Assembly: GCA_024279035.1 (NCBI GenBank)
Contig: JAJRSA010000001.1
Span: 32,894 to 96,893 of the forward strand
DNA length: 64,000 nt
From: Alphaproteobacteria bacterium
GTDB taxonomy: Bacteria; Pseudomonadota; Alphaproteobacteria; Micavibrionales; Micavibrionaceae
Direction: 5' to 3'
Under the pieces are notes generated by a model, which was not told where the DNA came from, ran no database searches, and worked only from the letters and a program-made list of their open reading frames with translations. The translations under genes and the position numbers were made by a program. The number at the start of each line of letters is the position of its first letter. Positions within the stretch are counted from its first letter, which is position 1. Shown in pieces: positions 54,145 through 63,861 of this stretch.

Positions 54145-54522
54145 CTATAGTTTCTCTCCCTCTAAGGCCTGTGTGACCGCCTCACACAAAGAAGACGGAT
54201 GGATAGGCTTGCGCAAAAAGTACGTGGCAGTGTCTCTTAACGCCCCTAAAATATGTTCATTATAGGAGTCTGTTGCCCCTCCACTCATTGCAATCACAGG
54301 GATAAGAATTCCATGCTCACGCAAAGCATTTAAGAACTCCAGCCCATTCATATGAGGCATCAAAGCATCCGTAATAATGAGATCATATCGTGTGGCATGG
54401 AGGCTTCTTAGCGCATCCTGCGCCTGCGTTTCTATACGCACACCGTGCCCTTCTGCGATCAACAAGAAAGACATCGTCTCTAGAATATCCATGACATCAT
54501 CAAGAATTAAAATACGCGCCAA
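54145..54522 (-). CDS. Single-domain response regulator (receiver only)
   Basis: The 125-residue CheY-like receiver has an acidic pocket at D8/D9, phospho-Asp D52 in LIITDALMPHMNG, the conserved Ser in AMSGGAT and Lys105 in FLRKPI. No output domain is present, so it acts by protein contact or as a phosphate sink. It is the first gene of the receiver-kinase pair. The pair is isolated from known target genes. Confidence 0.9.
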   Translation of the reverse strand: MARILILDDVMDILETMSFLLIAEGHGVRIETQAQDALRSLHATRYDLIITDALMPHMNGLEFLNALREHGILIPVIAMSGGATDSYNEHILGALRDTATYFLRKPIHPSSLCEAVTQALEGEKL

Positions 54523-54609
54523 AAAAGACTCCCCTTACTCTGTGTTCAGAGATCAAGTATTTATCTTTTTCTTCGGATCCGACAAGGGCTGGATATCGGG
54601 GTATGGTCT

Positions 54610-54924
54610 TTATTTAGGTTTTTTATTTCCAAACTCAAAGAGTTTAACCTCTACCCCAATAGAATCATTGGTGTCCAGATTACGGGCATTTTTTGTATTA
54701 TCTTGAAAAACACCCACACGTCCATCTCCATAACGATCTCGCGTAGAAGAATCAATAGAGCCTCTCTCTAAACGATCTCTTTCGACATCCACACCATAGA
54801 GCGCTTCTAATTCAAGCTCATCACGCTGCTCTTGTGTCTGTCCTTTCAGAGAATCTGCCCATACCTGAGGAGAAAAACTCACCACAGAAAAGAGTAAGAT
54901 CGTTACAAATAGATATAGCTTCAT
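54610..54924 (-). CDS. Small exported protein, unknown
   Basis: This 104-residue product has a clear signal peptide (about residues 1-23, cleavage near VWADS). The mature part is short, charged and rich in Asp/Arg (VDVERDRLERGSIDSSTRDR). No family was recognised. It is transcribed toward the response regulator with an 87-base gap, and may or may not share its promoter. Confidence 0.6.
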   Translation of the reverse strand: MKLYLFVTILLFSVVSFSPQVWADSLKGQTQEQRDELELEALYGVDVERDRLERGSIDSSTRDRYGDGRVGVFQDNTKNARNLDTNDSIGVEVKLFEFGNKKPK

Positions 54925-55083
54925 GATATAAACCTCTAGCGTTTAGTACAATATGTACAGATCAGGGGAGCATTGTTTTGATACTTAGGTCAAGCCTTCT
55001 TTCAAAAAGACTTGACCTTATCAACTTATTTTGTCACGGTTTGATTTCACTTTTGTACAATGTCAATTTTCAAGGAGGAAACC

Positions 55084-55278
55084 ATGGCACATCCACAATT
55101 TACACTTAAAACAGCAAAAGACGGTCAAACATACTTCGTTCTCACCGCCAAAAATGGACAAGTAATTGCTCAATCTGAAATGTACACAACAAAGGCCGCC
55201 GCTTTGAATGGCGTAGAGTCCATTAAATCAAACGCACCAGTTGCTGAAGTCGAAGACCAAACAGCTGTAGCTGCATAG
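55084..55278 (+). CDS. DUF1508 (YegP-like) small protein
   Basis: This 64-residue protein has one DUF1508 unit: FTLKTAKDGQTYFVLTAKNGQVI, then YTTKAAALNGVESIKSNA. I start at the ATG at 55084 because a perfect AAGGAGG lies 6-7 nt upstream. The family is linked to stress or DNA damage in scattered reports, with no firm biochemical function. A strong terminator follows, so it is probably a monocistronic, well-expressed gene. Confidence 0.88.
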   Translation: MAHPQFTLKTAKDGQTYFVLTAKNGQVIAQSEMYTTKAAALNGVESIKSNAPVAEVEDQTAVAA

Positions 55279-55311
55279 TAAGCTATATAACACCTATATA
55301 CATCCATCTAA

Positions 55312-55335
55312 AGGGCGCTTTTTGCGCTCTTTTTT
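55312..55335 (+). terminator. Rho-independent terminator after the DUF1508 gene
   Basis: Stem AGGGCGC/GCGCTCT with a TTTTT loop is followed by a run of T (55330-55335). One G-T pair is present. It sits 34 bases after the DUF1508 stop and reads rightward. Confidence 0.88.
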
Positions 55336-55452
55336 ATGGATTTACTATATAGTGACTAGTCTCTAAATTTTTCTAAAAAATAAAGCATTGATCTATTCTC
55401 TACTGCATTGTTTATAACAAGGAGACATAGAAAAATCTCTAGAAAGACAACA

Positions 55453-58400
55453 ATGAGAGCCCTTAAAACTGTTAAGTCGTTAGGATTATTACTAACAAAA
55501 CCCCATATCGTGTTTTATACAATGGTCTGGCTCATGACTCTTCTTGTTGTTGGAACGATAGCTCAAAAATATATTGGGCTGTACCATGCACAAAACCTCT
55601 TTTTCTCGTCTTGGGTTATCTGGTGGGGGCCCTTATTTCTTCCAGGAACGCTTACAACATTAGGGCTATTAACTCTCTGTTTAATGGCAAAGTTATTTTT
55701 AGCCAGTCGTTGGGAGTGGCGCAATTGTGGAACAATTGTCACACATATAGGGGCTTTGCTTTTACTTCTTGGAGGCTTTATCACCTATCTCCATGCGCAA
55801 GAAGGGAGTATGACGATCTATGAAGGCTCTCGATCTAACTATTTTTCTGACTATCATGACCGTGAACTTGTGGTCGAAGATCAGAAAAACAAGACTCAAA
55901 TTCTAACTGTTCCATGGGACTCTTTAAAGGAAGGGAAGATATTCTCTCTTCCTGATCTTCCCGTTCATATTGAAATTGTTAAACTGTGTAAAAATTGCGC
56001 TCTTTTTCCACGAAAAAAAGGAGGAAATGATCCTTCCCTTACACAATTCAGAGGAATGGCACAAAAGATAGACATCGCCCCCCTCCCCTCAGAAAAAGAA
56101 GAGGAACAAAACCGAAGCGCTATACAATTCAAAATTAGCGGAGCAGGACAAGACAAAGAGGGCATTCATTTCTCAACAGATTTTATAGACATCAGCCCAT
56201 GGATTGAAGTAGACGGTAGAATTTACACGATAGCGTTACGTCACAAGCGTACAGTTTTACCCTTTGACATCGAATTAATTGATTTTACAAAGACAATGCA
56301 TCCTGGCACAGATCAACCGAAAAGTTATAAATCCGAGATTATTTTGCATGAAGAAGGATCAGAGTGGAAATCCATTATACAAATGAATGACCCCCTACGA
56401 TATCGCGGTTACACTTTCTATCAATCTTCTTTTATTGAAGAGGAACAAAGAGACGCAACTGTTTTTGCTGTTGTAAAAAATGCGGGGCGTTTATTTCCCT
56501 ACATTGCGAGTATGGTTATGTGCATAGGGTTATTGATCCATATTCTATTGAGACTGCCAAAGCTCGTGAGGAAAAAGCTTACACCAATTTTTTTTCTTGG
56601 ATTTTTGACAGCAACCTCCCTCTATCCATCCCATGGGAAAGCAGAAATCTATGCGTATAATTTTCAAGAATTTGCGCAGATTCCCATTCTTGACCAAGGA
56701 CGCATAAAACCTCTCGATACCTTTGCTAGAACCTATCTTGAGATCTTCTCTGGACGAGACTCCTTACCCGATATGGAGGCCATTGACTGGTTCGCAGAGC
56801 TGTTGTTTGAGCCATATCATGCCTACCATCGTAAGATATTCAACATTCCCAATCCAAAAGTCGTGGAGGCTCTTGAGTTACAAAGATATAAGGATCATCG
56901 TTATTCCTATAAAGAAATCACACGTGCACTCTCTTCACATTCAAAAACATGGACATCTCTTTTAACAGAGCCTCCAGAGACACTCAGTTTGCCACAAAAA
57001 CAATTGGTAGGACTTTTTACAAAAATACAGCTCTTTGCAGAAATATCTCGTTCAGTGTCTCTTCTTTTCCCTGACGTCAACATTCAAAATAAGACGTTAG
57101 CAGAGACTTTAGATATTGATGTTGGAACGCATGTCAATTTTTTAACCCTTCGGAGACATCACTCTCTTCTCCAAATCCTCTCTAAAGATCTACACACAAA
57201 AACTGACAATGAGATGACGAGTGAAGAGAGAGCGCTACAACAATTAGCTCTGCATATGAAAGAAATTGTTCAAGATCAAAACAGCCAGCATTTCAAAGTT
57301 ATTCCGCCCCAATGGAGTGATCCTTCAGAGAACAATGACTCCCACAGATGGTTTTCACCTTGGGGCATTAGCCTTTATGGTCAAGGGTCTCCAGAGAGCC
57401 TGAAATTTCTCAACATGTGGTCGGATCTCCTTCAAGCCTATAGGATGGAAGACAGCACACAATGGGATATGTTAACAACGAGAATCCGTGTCTCCTCTTT
57501 GAATATGGCGAACAACACACAATTAGAGGTTTTTCTGAAACTTGAAGTCATGTTTAATCAAACCAAGCCCTTCATGATCAGCTTTCTCTTCTATCTTGTT
57601 GCTTTTCTAACCCTCATGGCAAGCTTTATAATCTGGTCAGAAAAACTAAGGAAAACGGCTTTTGCACTGAGTTGTACAGGGTTTATATTTCATCTGACGG
57701 GATTGGGCCTTCGCATGTTTATTATGCAACGTCCTCCCGTAACCAACTTATATGAATCTATTATTTTTGTTAGTCTGATCGCGTGCCTTTTTGGTCTTCT
57801 TTTGGAATGGCGTTTAAAAAATAGTGTGGGGCTTATTATTGCAACCTCTATGGGAACACTCCTGCATTTCATCGGAATAAAGTTTGATGCTGATGGAGAT
57901 ACTATGGGCATGTTAATTGCGGTTTTAGACACAAATTTTTGGCTCTCCACCCATGTTGTCACCATCACAATTGGGTATGGATGCTGTCTTGTTGGAGGGG
58001 TTTTAGGGCATGTCTATCTTCTTCAAAATATTTTAGACCCCAAAAAAGAGAAACGACTTTTAGACCTTGCCTCTAACATGAGAGGGGTTGTTTTTGTTGC
58101 TCTTCTCTTTACCTCAATCGGAACGCTTTTGGGTGGAATCTGGGCCGATCAATCTTGGGGGCGATTTTGGGGGTGGGATCCAAAAGAAAATGGAGCGCTC
58201 TTGATTGTATTATGGCTTATATTTCTTATTCATGGGCGTTTAAGTGGCGTCGTGGATAATCTCAAATTTGCGGCAGGGATGGTGTGTACGAATATTATTG
58301 TCGTCATGGCGTGGTTTGGTGTTAATCTACTCAGCATTGGCCTTCATTCCTATGGCTTTACAGAGGGTGCGGCGGTTACTTTTTTTGTGTTTTGTGGTCT

Positions 58401-58476
58401 TGAGTTTCTCTTTGCCCTCAGTACCTATAGTTTTATAACCTCAAAAAATAAAACTATACATAAGGTCAACACATGA
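55453..58476 (+). CDS. ccsBA: Fused cytochrome c biogenesis protein CcsBA (System II)
   Basis: The ~1007-residue protein fuses ResB/CcsB and CcsA, the System II synthase that moves heme across the membrane and joins it to apocytochrome c. The N-terminal half has several membrane segments and a large periplasmic region. The C-terminal half has the heme-handling WWD domain (GGIWADQSWGRFWGWDPKE) and the RPPVTNLYESI stretch. I start at ATG 55453; a TTG at 55408 in the same frame is possible. Its stop overlaps the thioredoxin gene by 4 bases. Most alphaproteobacteria use System I (Ccm) instead. Confidence 0.92.
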   Translation: MRALKTVKSLGLLLTKPHIVFYTMVWLMTLLVVGTIAQKYIGLYHAQNLFFSSWVIWWGPLFLPGTLTTLGLLTLCLMAKLFLASRWEWRNCGTIVTHIGALLLLLGGFITYLHAQEGSMTIYEGSRSNYFSDYHDRELVVEDQKNKTQILTVPWDSLKEGKIFSLPDLPVHIEIVKLCKNCALFPRKKGGNDPSLTQFRGMAQKIDIAPLPSEKEEEQNRSAIQFKISGAGQDKEGIHFSTDFIDISPWIEVDGRIYTIALRHKRTVLPFDIELIDFTKTMHPGTDQPKSYKSEIILHEEGSEWKSIIQMNDPLRYRGYTFYQSSFIEEEQRDATVFAVVKNAGRLFPYIASMVMCIGLLIHILLRLPKLVRKKLTPIFFLGFLTATSLYPSHGKAEIYAYNFQEFAQIPILDQGRIKPLDTFARTYLEIFSGRDSLPDMEAIDWFAELLFEPYHAYHRKIFNIPNPKVVEALELQRYKDHRYSYKEITRALSSHSKTWTSLLTEPPETLSLPQKQLVGLFTKIQLFAEISRSVSLLFPDVNIQNKTLAETLDIDVGTHVNFLTLRRHHSLLQILSKDLHTKTDNEMTSEERALQQLALHMKEIVQDQNSQHFKVIPPQWSDPSENNDSHRWFSPWGISLYGQGSPESLKFLNMWSDLLQAYRMEDSTQWDMLTTRIRVSSLNMANNTQLEVFLKLEVMFNQTKPFMISFLFYLVAFLTLMASFIIWSEKLRKTAFALSCTGFIFHLTGLGLRMFIMQRPPVTNLYESIIFVSLIACLFGLLLEWRLKNSVGLIIATSMGTLLHFIGIKFDADGDTMGMLIAVLDTNFWLSTHVVTITIGYGCCLVGGVLGHVYLLQNILDPKKEKRLLDLASNMRGVVFVALLFTSIGTLLGGIWADQSWGRFWGWDPKENGALLIVLWLIFLIHGRLSGVVDNLKFAAGMVCTNIIVVMAWFGVNLLSIGLHSYGFTEGAAVTFFVFCGLEFLFALSTYSFITSKNKTIHKVNT

Positions 58477-59066
58477 AAGGCACGATTACCATTGTTGGAA
58501 GTATAGTGCTTTTTTGTCTATTGGCTGTTGGATATGATATATACGCCACGCCACAGCTTACACGCGTCACCCCCTCTCATGTTTCATCATCCTCCTCCCT
58601 TGATCCTGTTGGACTAGGCCCTGTTCCAGATTTTTCTTTTGAAACTCTTGAGGGACAAACACTCTCGATCCATGATTTAAAAGGAAAACCCGTCATTATC
58701 AATTTCTGGGCGACATGGTGTACCCCCTGTTTAACCGAGTTTCCGCATCTTCTCACCCTAATAAAACATTATGACGGAAAAATTATTCTACTCGCTATTT
58801 CCAGTGATAAGAACATCAAAGATATTCACCGATTTTTAAATACGCAACCCCCAGAGATACAAGAGATTTTAAGAACACATCCCATCTATATAACATTGGA
58901 TAAGAAGAGAGCCATTACACATGATCTCTTCCTAACAGAACGCTATCCAGAGAGCATCATCCTCGCCCCCAATGGCACAATGCGGCGAAAAATTGTAGGA
59001 CTATTTGACTGGCAAAGCACAGAGATCAAAAAATACCTAACGGCTCTCTCTAAAGCCCCCCTCTAA
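58473..59066 (+). CDS. TlpA/ResA-like membrane-anchored thioredoxin
   Basis: The 197-residue thiol-disulfide reductase has an N-terminal membrane anchor (about residues 4-23), FSFETLEGQTLSIHDLKGKP and active site WATWCTPCLTEFP (CTPC). Such proteins keep apocytochrome c cysteines reduced for heme attachment. It is translationally coupled to ccsBA through an ATGA overlap, forming a complete two-gene System II unit. Confidence 0.92.
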   Translation: MKGTITIVGSIVLFCLLAVGYDIYATPQLTRVTPSHVSSSSSLDPVGLGPVPDFSFETLEGQTLSIHDLKGKPVIINFWATWCTPCLTEFPHLLTLIKHYDGKIILLAISSDKNIKDIHRFLNTQPPEIQEILRTHPIYITLDKKRAITHDLFLTERYPESIILAPNGTMRRKIVGLFDWQSTEIKKYLTALSKAPL

Positions 59067-59170
59067 AATTTTATGTCCCTAACGCCCATAGGAGCTGAAA
59101 GAGATCTACTTTTGAGATGCTCTTAATATGGGAATATTACCGTTTTAGGCAGGATCGGTAGTTTTTTATA

Positions 59171-59199
59171 TTGACATAGTCTACGCCTTGTTCTATTGT
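59171..59199 (+). promoter_or_regulatory. Sigma-70 type promoter of the small lipoprotein gene
   Basis: A perfect -35 TTGACA (59171-59176) is followed after 17 bases by TATTGT (59194-59199) as -10. The gene start at 59231 is 31 bases beyond, with AGAAGGGATG as ribosome site. Confidence 0.7.
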
Positions 59200-59230
59200 C
59201 CCATCAGATTTAATTAGAAGGGATGTAATA

Positions 59231-59659
59231 ATGAATACTTTGAAAAAACTATCACTACCAACTTTGGTTCTTGCTTTTGCAACGGGATGTTCAACGACTG
59301 GGCCTTATGAAAGCACTGTTCTTACGCGATCGCCACATTGTTGCAATGAAACACCGTCTGATTTTACGCCGTCTTTTCCTCTGACTGTAGTGCCTAGTGA
59401 GAACACTACTGAGGATGGACGTACGAACGTTCATAACAGTGATATTCGTGAAGGGGTACCGATTGAAGAGCGTAATCGTTTAGAAAGTACACATAAGATA
59501 ACACCGGCTGTTTTGGCTTGTGAGAAAGGGCGGTTTGAGCACCATCCTTTTGTTATTACGACGCAGGGCATTTTTAGTGTGACTGATTATACCGTTACGG
59601 AAAGAACACCTGGTGCCTGTCCCGAGGTTAATCCTGTAATTACTTATGATGCTAACTGA
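59231..59659 (+). CDS. Small lipoprotein, unknown function
   Basis: This 142-residue protein has a lipoprotein signal ending FATGC (Cys near residue 20). The mature part is Thr/Glu rich with a CC pair and a 'GVPIEERNRLES' stretch. No domain is recognised. It has its own consensus-like promoter (59171-59199). The IS1595-family element begins 56 bases after its stop. Confidence 0.7.
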   Translation: MNTLKKLSLPTLVLAFATGCSTTGPYESTVLTRSPHCCNETPSDFTPSFPLTVVPSENTTEDGRTNVHNSDIREGVPIEERNRLESTHKITPAVLACEKGRFEHHPFVITTQGIFSVTDYTVTERTPGACPEVNPVITYDAN

Positions 59660-59715
59660 GCATTATAAATTTATTTTTGTAGCGCGCCTAATATAGCTCT
59701 TCTTAATAAAAACTA

Positions 59716-59746
59716 GGGTCATCCCTAGTTGAGTGGGTTATTTCTA
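59716..59746 (+). repeat. Left terminal inverted repeat of the IS1595-family element
   Basis: These 31 bases match the reverse complement of 60417-60447 at 30 positions. Confidence 0.9.
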
Positions 59747-59766
59747 TCGTGTAAGGTAGGAGCAAT

Positions 59767-60438
59767 ATGAAGAATCTCTATTGTAAAAGTTCGAAACTTT
59801 CTGAAGGTAAATTTTGGGAGCTTATAAAATACTTTTCAGCTGACTTAACGGCGACACAAATGGCTCAACTATCTGGCCTCAATATCAACACAGTTGATCG
59901 TTATTTGCGTTTTATGCGGGAACGAATCCTTGATGATTGTAAAACAAAAAGCACTCTTTCAGGCATTCTCGAGGTCGATGAATCTTATTTCGGTGCACGG
60001 CGTGTTAAAGGTAAGCGAGGAGGTGGAACTGCGGGAAAGACACCTGTATTTGGCATCTTTGAGCGGCAAGGTTTTGTGTACACTGAAATTGTGCCTGATT
60101 GTATAAAACGGACACTCCAAGCCATTATAAGAGGGAAGATTGAGCCAAAAAGCATTATAAATTCCGATGGATGGCGAGGGTATAATGGGTTAATTGATAT
60201 GGGGTATGGGCATTATCGTGTCTATCATTCTAAGGATGAATTTGTCAATGGTCCTAACCATATTAATGGCATGGAAGGTTTTTGGGGCGTTACAAAAGTG
60301 AGGCTTTCAAAATTTAGAAATATGCATCCGAGCACCTTTTTGTTACATTTAAAAAAGACTCAATTTAGGTACAATTATAGACACCAAAATATCGGACGAA
60401 TGATATTAAAAATCTGTAGAAATAACCCTCTCAACTAG
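59767..60438 (+). CDS. IS1595-family (ISXO2-like) transposase
   Basis: The 223-residue transposase looks intact. An N-terminal helix-turn-helix (about 28-50) is followed by a DDE-type core: D71 in EVDESYFGARRVKGKRG, D134 in INSDGWRGYNG and E170 in NHINGMEGFWG, with the family's HINxxE pattern. It starts behind GTAGGAGC. An intact frame and near-perfect repeats suggest recent activity. Confidence 0.92.
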   Translation: MKNLYCKSSKLSEGKFWELIKYFSADLTATQMAQLSGLNINTVDRYLRFMRERILDDCKTKSTLSGILEVDESYFGARRVKGKRGGGTAGKTPVFGIFERQGFVYTEIVPDCIKRTLQAIIRGKIEPKSIINSDGWRGYNGLIDMGYGHYRVYHSKDEFVNGPNHINGMEGFWGVTKVRLSKFRNMHPSTFLLHLKKTQFRYNYRHQNIGRMILKICRNNPLN

Positions 60439-60447
60439 GGATGACCC
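60417..60447 (-). repeat. Right terminal inverted repeat of the IS1595-family element
   Basis: This is the partner of the left repeat. The transposase stop codon (60436-60438) lies inside it. Confidence 0.9.
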
Positions 60448-60546
60448 ATATTTAAGAATAAAAATCTGTGTTTATCCGTGTTCATCTGTGGTAGAAAGCC
60501 AAGATCCTAGCCTTCTCTGGGATGACAGTGGAACAAAGGGTAACTC
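60448..60546. other. Short spacer upstream of carB with dispersed-repeat-like words
   Basis: The 99 bases contain TATCCGTGTTCATCTGTGGT (60471-60490) and GGATGACAGTGG (60520-60531), words that occur in dispersed intergenic repeats of many bacteria. No promoter is clear. The carB ribosome site is AAAGGGTAAC just before the ATG. Confidence 0.45.
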
Positions 60547-63500
60547 ATGCCAAAAAGAACAGACATTAAATCCATTTGCATCATTGGCGCAGGACCTATT
60601 ATTATTGGGCAGGCGTGCGAGTTTGATTATTCGGGAGCACAAGCCTGTAAAGCGTTGCGAGAGGAAGGGTATCGGATTATCCTTATAAACTCGAACCCTG
60701 CGACGATTATGACTGATCCTGATTTAGCAGATGCCACTTATATTGAGCCAATTACGCCTGAAATTGTGGCTCAAATCCTTGAGAAAGAACGCCCTGATAC
60801 GTTGCTCCCTACTATGGGGGGACAAACAGCGTTGAATACGGCTCTGGCGCTCTGTGAAAATGGAACATTGGAACGCCTGAATATTGAGATGATCGGCGCG
60901 ACCAAAGACGCCATTGAAAAAGCGGAAGACCGTGAGAAGTTTAGAAACTGCATGGATGAGTTGGGATTAGATTCTCCGATTTCTGTCATTGCACACACCC
61001 TGCCCGAAGCTATTAAAGCCCTAGAGAAAACAAAACTCCCTGCCATCATCCGTCCCTCTTTTACGTTGGGTGGCACAGGGGGAGGGATTGCCTATAACCG
61101 TCACGAATTTGAATCAATTGTCAAAGAGGGGCTCGACGCCTCCCCCACCACAGAGATTTTGGTTGAGGAATGTTTATTAGGCTGGAAAGAATATGAGATG
61201 GAGGTCGTGCGCGACACCAACGACAACGCCATTATTATTTGCTCGATTGAAAATATAGACCCGATGGGCGTACATACGGGAGACTCAATTACTGTTGCCC
61301 CTGCCCTCACCCTGACTGATAAAGAATATCAAATTATGAGGAATGCCTCGCTGGCTATCTTGCGCATTATTGGGGTTGAAACAGGCGGGTCAAACTGTCA
61401 GTTCGCCATTGAGCCCAAGACAGGGCGTATGATTGTCATTGAGATGAATCCACGAGTGAGCCGTTCCTCAGCATTGGCCTCTAAAGCGACTGGATTTCCC
61501 ATTGCTAAAATTGCTGCAAAATTAGCCGTGGGCTATACGCTTGATGAACTCTCCAATGATATCACAGGCGGGAAAACACCTGCCTCTTTTGAACCGAGTA
61601 TTGACTATGTTGTTACCAAGATCCCTCGCTTTGCCTTTGAAAAATTTGCAGGCGCGGATAATAATCTCTCCACCGCCATGAAATCCGTCGGGGAAGTCAT
61701 GGCTATAGGGAGAAACTTCGAAGAGTCCCTCCAAAAAGCCTTGCGTTCTTTAGAAAAAGATCTGAGTGGATTTGATGAATTGCCCATTGGAAACCCCTCC
61801 AAAGATCAAAAAGTTCCTCACCCAGATCAAATTCGAGCGGTACTCTCCAAAGCCACACCACAGCGCATTCTCTATATTGCCCAAGCGATTCGCCTTGGAT
61901 TTAGCCTTGAGGACATTCATGCCATCACAAAATATGACCCATGGGTGTTAGAGCGCATTCAAAATATTGTGAATATTGAAAATACGATCAAAGAGAACGG
62001 CCTCCCAACTTCTCCTGAAAGTTGGATGGAGGTTAAGCGCCTTGGTTTTTCCGATGCACGCTTGGCGGAGCTTGTAAACGTTCCTGAACAAAAAGTGCGC
62101 AAGGCTCGTATTTCACATTCGATACGCCCTGTATACAAACGAGTCGACACCTGCTCTGCTGAAATTCCCTCGCTCACGCCCTACATGTACAGCACCTATG
62201 AAGGTAACGGCCTCACCCCTGCCAGAAGTGAGATTGAGCACACAGATAAAGAAAAAATTGTCATTCTTGGCGGAGGCCCAAACCGTATTGGACAGGGCAT
62301 TGAGTTTGATTATTGCTGTGTCCACGCTGCTTATGCGCTTAAAGAGGCAGGATATGAAACCATCATGGTCAATTGCAACCCAGAGACTGTCTCCACAGAT
62401 CCTGAGACCTCAGACCGTTTGTATTTTGAGCCTCTGACAGAAGAAGATGTGATTGAACTCATCCATGCCGAAAATCAATGCGGGAAAATCAAGGGCGTGA
62501 TTGTACAATTGGGCGGGCAAACCCCTCTCAAACTCGCTGACCGTCTTCAAAAAGAGGGCATTCCTATTTTAGGCACAGGCCCTGATGCGATTGATCTGGC
62601 AGAAGATCGAGAACGCTTTCAAAAGCTTGTAAAAAAACTCAAACTCCGTCAACCCCCCAATGCCTTGGCCTCCTCTACGGAAGAAGCGGTTGCCCAAGCT
62701 GAAGAGCTTGGTTTTCCACTTGTGCTTCGTCCTTCCTATGTCCTCGGAGGCGCAGGCATGGAAATTGTGCATGATATGGACGGTCTTGAAAAATATGTCC
62801 AGACAGCGGTTAAGATCTCAGGTAATAGCCCTGTTCTCTTGGATCGCTACCTCAAAGAAGCCATTGAGATCGACGTTGATGCCATTTGTGATGGCGAAGA
62901 GGTCTATATTGCAGGAATCATGGAACATATTGAAGAAGCAGGCATTCACTCAGGCGATAGCGCCTGTGTGCTCCCTCCGCATTCTTTGCCCTATAAAACA
63001 GTGAGAGAACTTGAAAACCAAACACAAAAACTGGCGATGGCGCTTCATGTCAAAGGCTTGATGAATGTCCAGTTCGCCTGTAAACACAACAAAACAACGG
63101 GAGAATATGATATTCATCTCATTGAAGTTAACCCTCGTGCCTCTCGGACAGTGCCGTTCCTTGCCAAAGCGACGGGCACCCCTGTCGCTAAAATCGCTGC
63201 ACGGATCATGGCAGGAGAAAAACTCTCAGACTTCCGTACTCTTCTCAAAGGCATGAGCACAGACCATGTGGCCGTCAAAGCACCTGTTTTCCCCTTCAAT
63301 CGCTTTCAAGGCGTTGATCCTTTGCTTGGCCCAGAAATGAAATCAACAGGCGAAGTCATGGGACTTGATAAAGACTTTGCACAAGCTTTTTTGAAATCTC
63401 AATTGGGCGCAGGCACATTCCTCCCCACCAGTGGTACCGTGTTCCTCTCCGTCAAAGACAGCGATAAAAGAGCCATCACAGACATTGCCCATGATCTCAT

Positions 63501-63861
63501 AGAGATGGGTTTCACCCTGATTGCCACAGGTGGCACATGTACTCATCTTCAACAGGCAGGATGTGCCGTCACGCGCATCAACAAAGTCATGGAAGGGCAA
63601 CCCCACATCGTGGATGCCATCATCAATGGCGACGTTCATTTCATGATTAACACCACCAAAGGCCCTCAAGCCTTGGCTGATTCCATGAGTATCCGCCGTG
63701 GCGCTTTGATGAATAAAATCCCTTACTATACATTGATCTCCGCCGCCAAAGCTGGCGTCCAAGCCATCCGCACCCAAAAATCAAAAGAGATTAATGTCGC
63801 GCCATTGCAAGATTACTTTGAGGAGAAGAAAGATGAGCATGAAGGACAGGCAGTCGCTTAG
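60547..63861 (+). CDS. carB: Carbamoyl-phosphate synthase large subunit
   Basis: This 1104-residue enzyme makes carbamoyl phosphate for arginine and pyrimidine synthesis. It has two homologous ATP-grasp halves: the first begins [20 protein letters not shown] with [15 protein letters not shown], the second begins [19 protein letters not shown]. An MGS-type allosteric domain at the C-terminus holds [10 protein letters not shown]. The length is about 30 residues above E. coli CarB, partly a charged tail. carA is not adjacent. An IS1595-family element lies just upstream and an IS5-family element immediately downstream. Confidence 0.97.
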   Translation: MPKRTDIKSICIIGAGPIIIGQACEFDYSGAQACKALREEGYRIILINSNPATIMTDPDLADATYIEPITPEIVAQILEKERPDTLLPTMGGQTALNTALALCENGTLERLNIEMIGATKDAIEKAEDREKFRNCMDELGLDSPISVIAHTLPEAIKALEKTKLPAIIRPSFTLGGTGGGIAYNRHEFESIVKEGLDASPTTEILVEECLLGWKEYEMEVVRDTNDNAIIICSIENIDPMGVHTGDSITVAPALTLTDKEYQIMRNASLAILRIIGVETGGSNCQFAIEPKTGRMIVIEMNPRVSRSSALASKATGFPIAKIAAKLAVGYTLDELSNDITGGKTPASFEPSIDYVVTKIPRFAFEKFAGADNNLSTAMKSVGEVMAIGRNFEESLQKALRSLEKDLSGFDELPIGNPSKDQKVPHPDQIRAVLSKATPQRILYIAQAIRLGFSLEDIHAITKYDPWVLERIQNIVNIENTIKENGLPTSPESWMEVKRLGFSDARLAELVNVPEQKVRKARISHSIRPVYKRVDTCSAEIPSLTPYMYSTYEGNGLTPARSEIEHTDKEKIVILGGGPNRIGQGIEFDYCCVHAAYALKEAGYETIMVNCNPETVSTDPETSDRLYFEPLTEEDVIELIHAENQCGKIKGVIVQLGGQTPLKLADRLQKEGIPILGTGPDAIDLAEDRERFQKLVKKLKLRQPPNALASSTEEAVAQAEELGFPLVLRPSYVLGGAGMEIVHDMDGLEKYVQTAVKISGNSPVLLDRYLKEAIEIDVDAICDGEEVYIAGIMEHIEEAGIHSGDSACVLPPHSLPYKTVRELENQTQKLAMALHVKGLMNVQFACKHNKTTGEYDIHLIEVNPRASRTVPFLAKATGTPVAKIAARIMAGEKLSDFRTLLKGMSTDHVAVKAPVFPFNRFQGVDPLLGPEMKSTGEVMGLDKDFAQAFLKSQLGAGTFLPTSGTVFLSVKDSDKRAITDIAHDLIEMGFTLIATGGTCTHLQQAGCAVTRINKVMEGQPHIVDAIINGDVHFMINTTKGPQALADSMSIRRGALMNKIPYYTLISAAKAGVQAIRTQKSKEINVAPLQDYFEEKKDEHEGQAVA

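Larger units (their letters stand above)
59716..60447 (+). mobile_element. IS1595-family insertion sequence, complete
   Basis: This 732-base element is bounded by 31-base inverted repeats (59716-59746 and 60417-60447) with one mismatch. The repeats start GGGTCATCCCTAGTTGAG. It carries a single intact transposase gene whose stop lies inside the right repeat. The flanking 8 bases (AAAAACTA left, ATATTTAA right) do not match, so no target duplication is visible. It lies between the lipoprotein gene and carB. Confidence 0.92.

Noticed and set aside
55408..55452. TTG start for ccsBA at 55408
   Set aside because: The AAGGAG word lies downstream of that TTG, inside the would-be coding region, so it cannot serve it; the ATG at 55453 gives a normal N-terminus.
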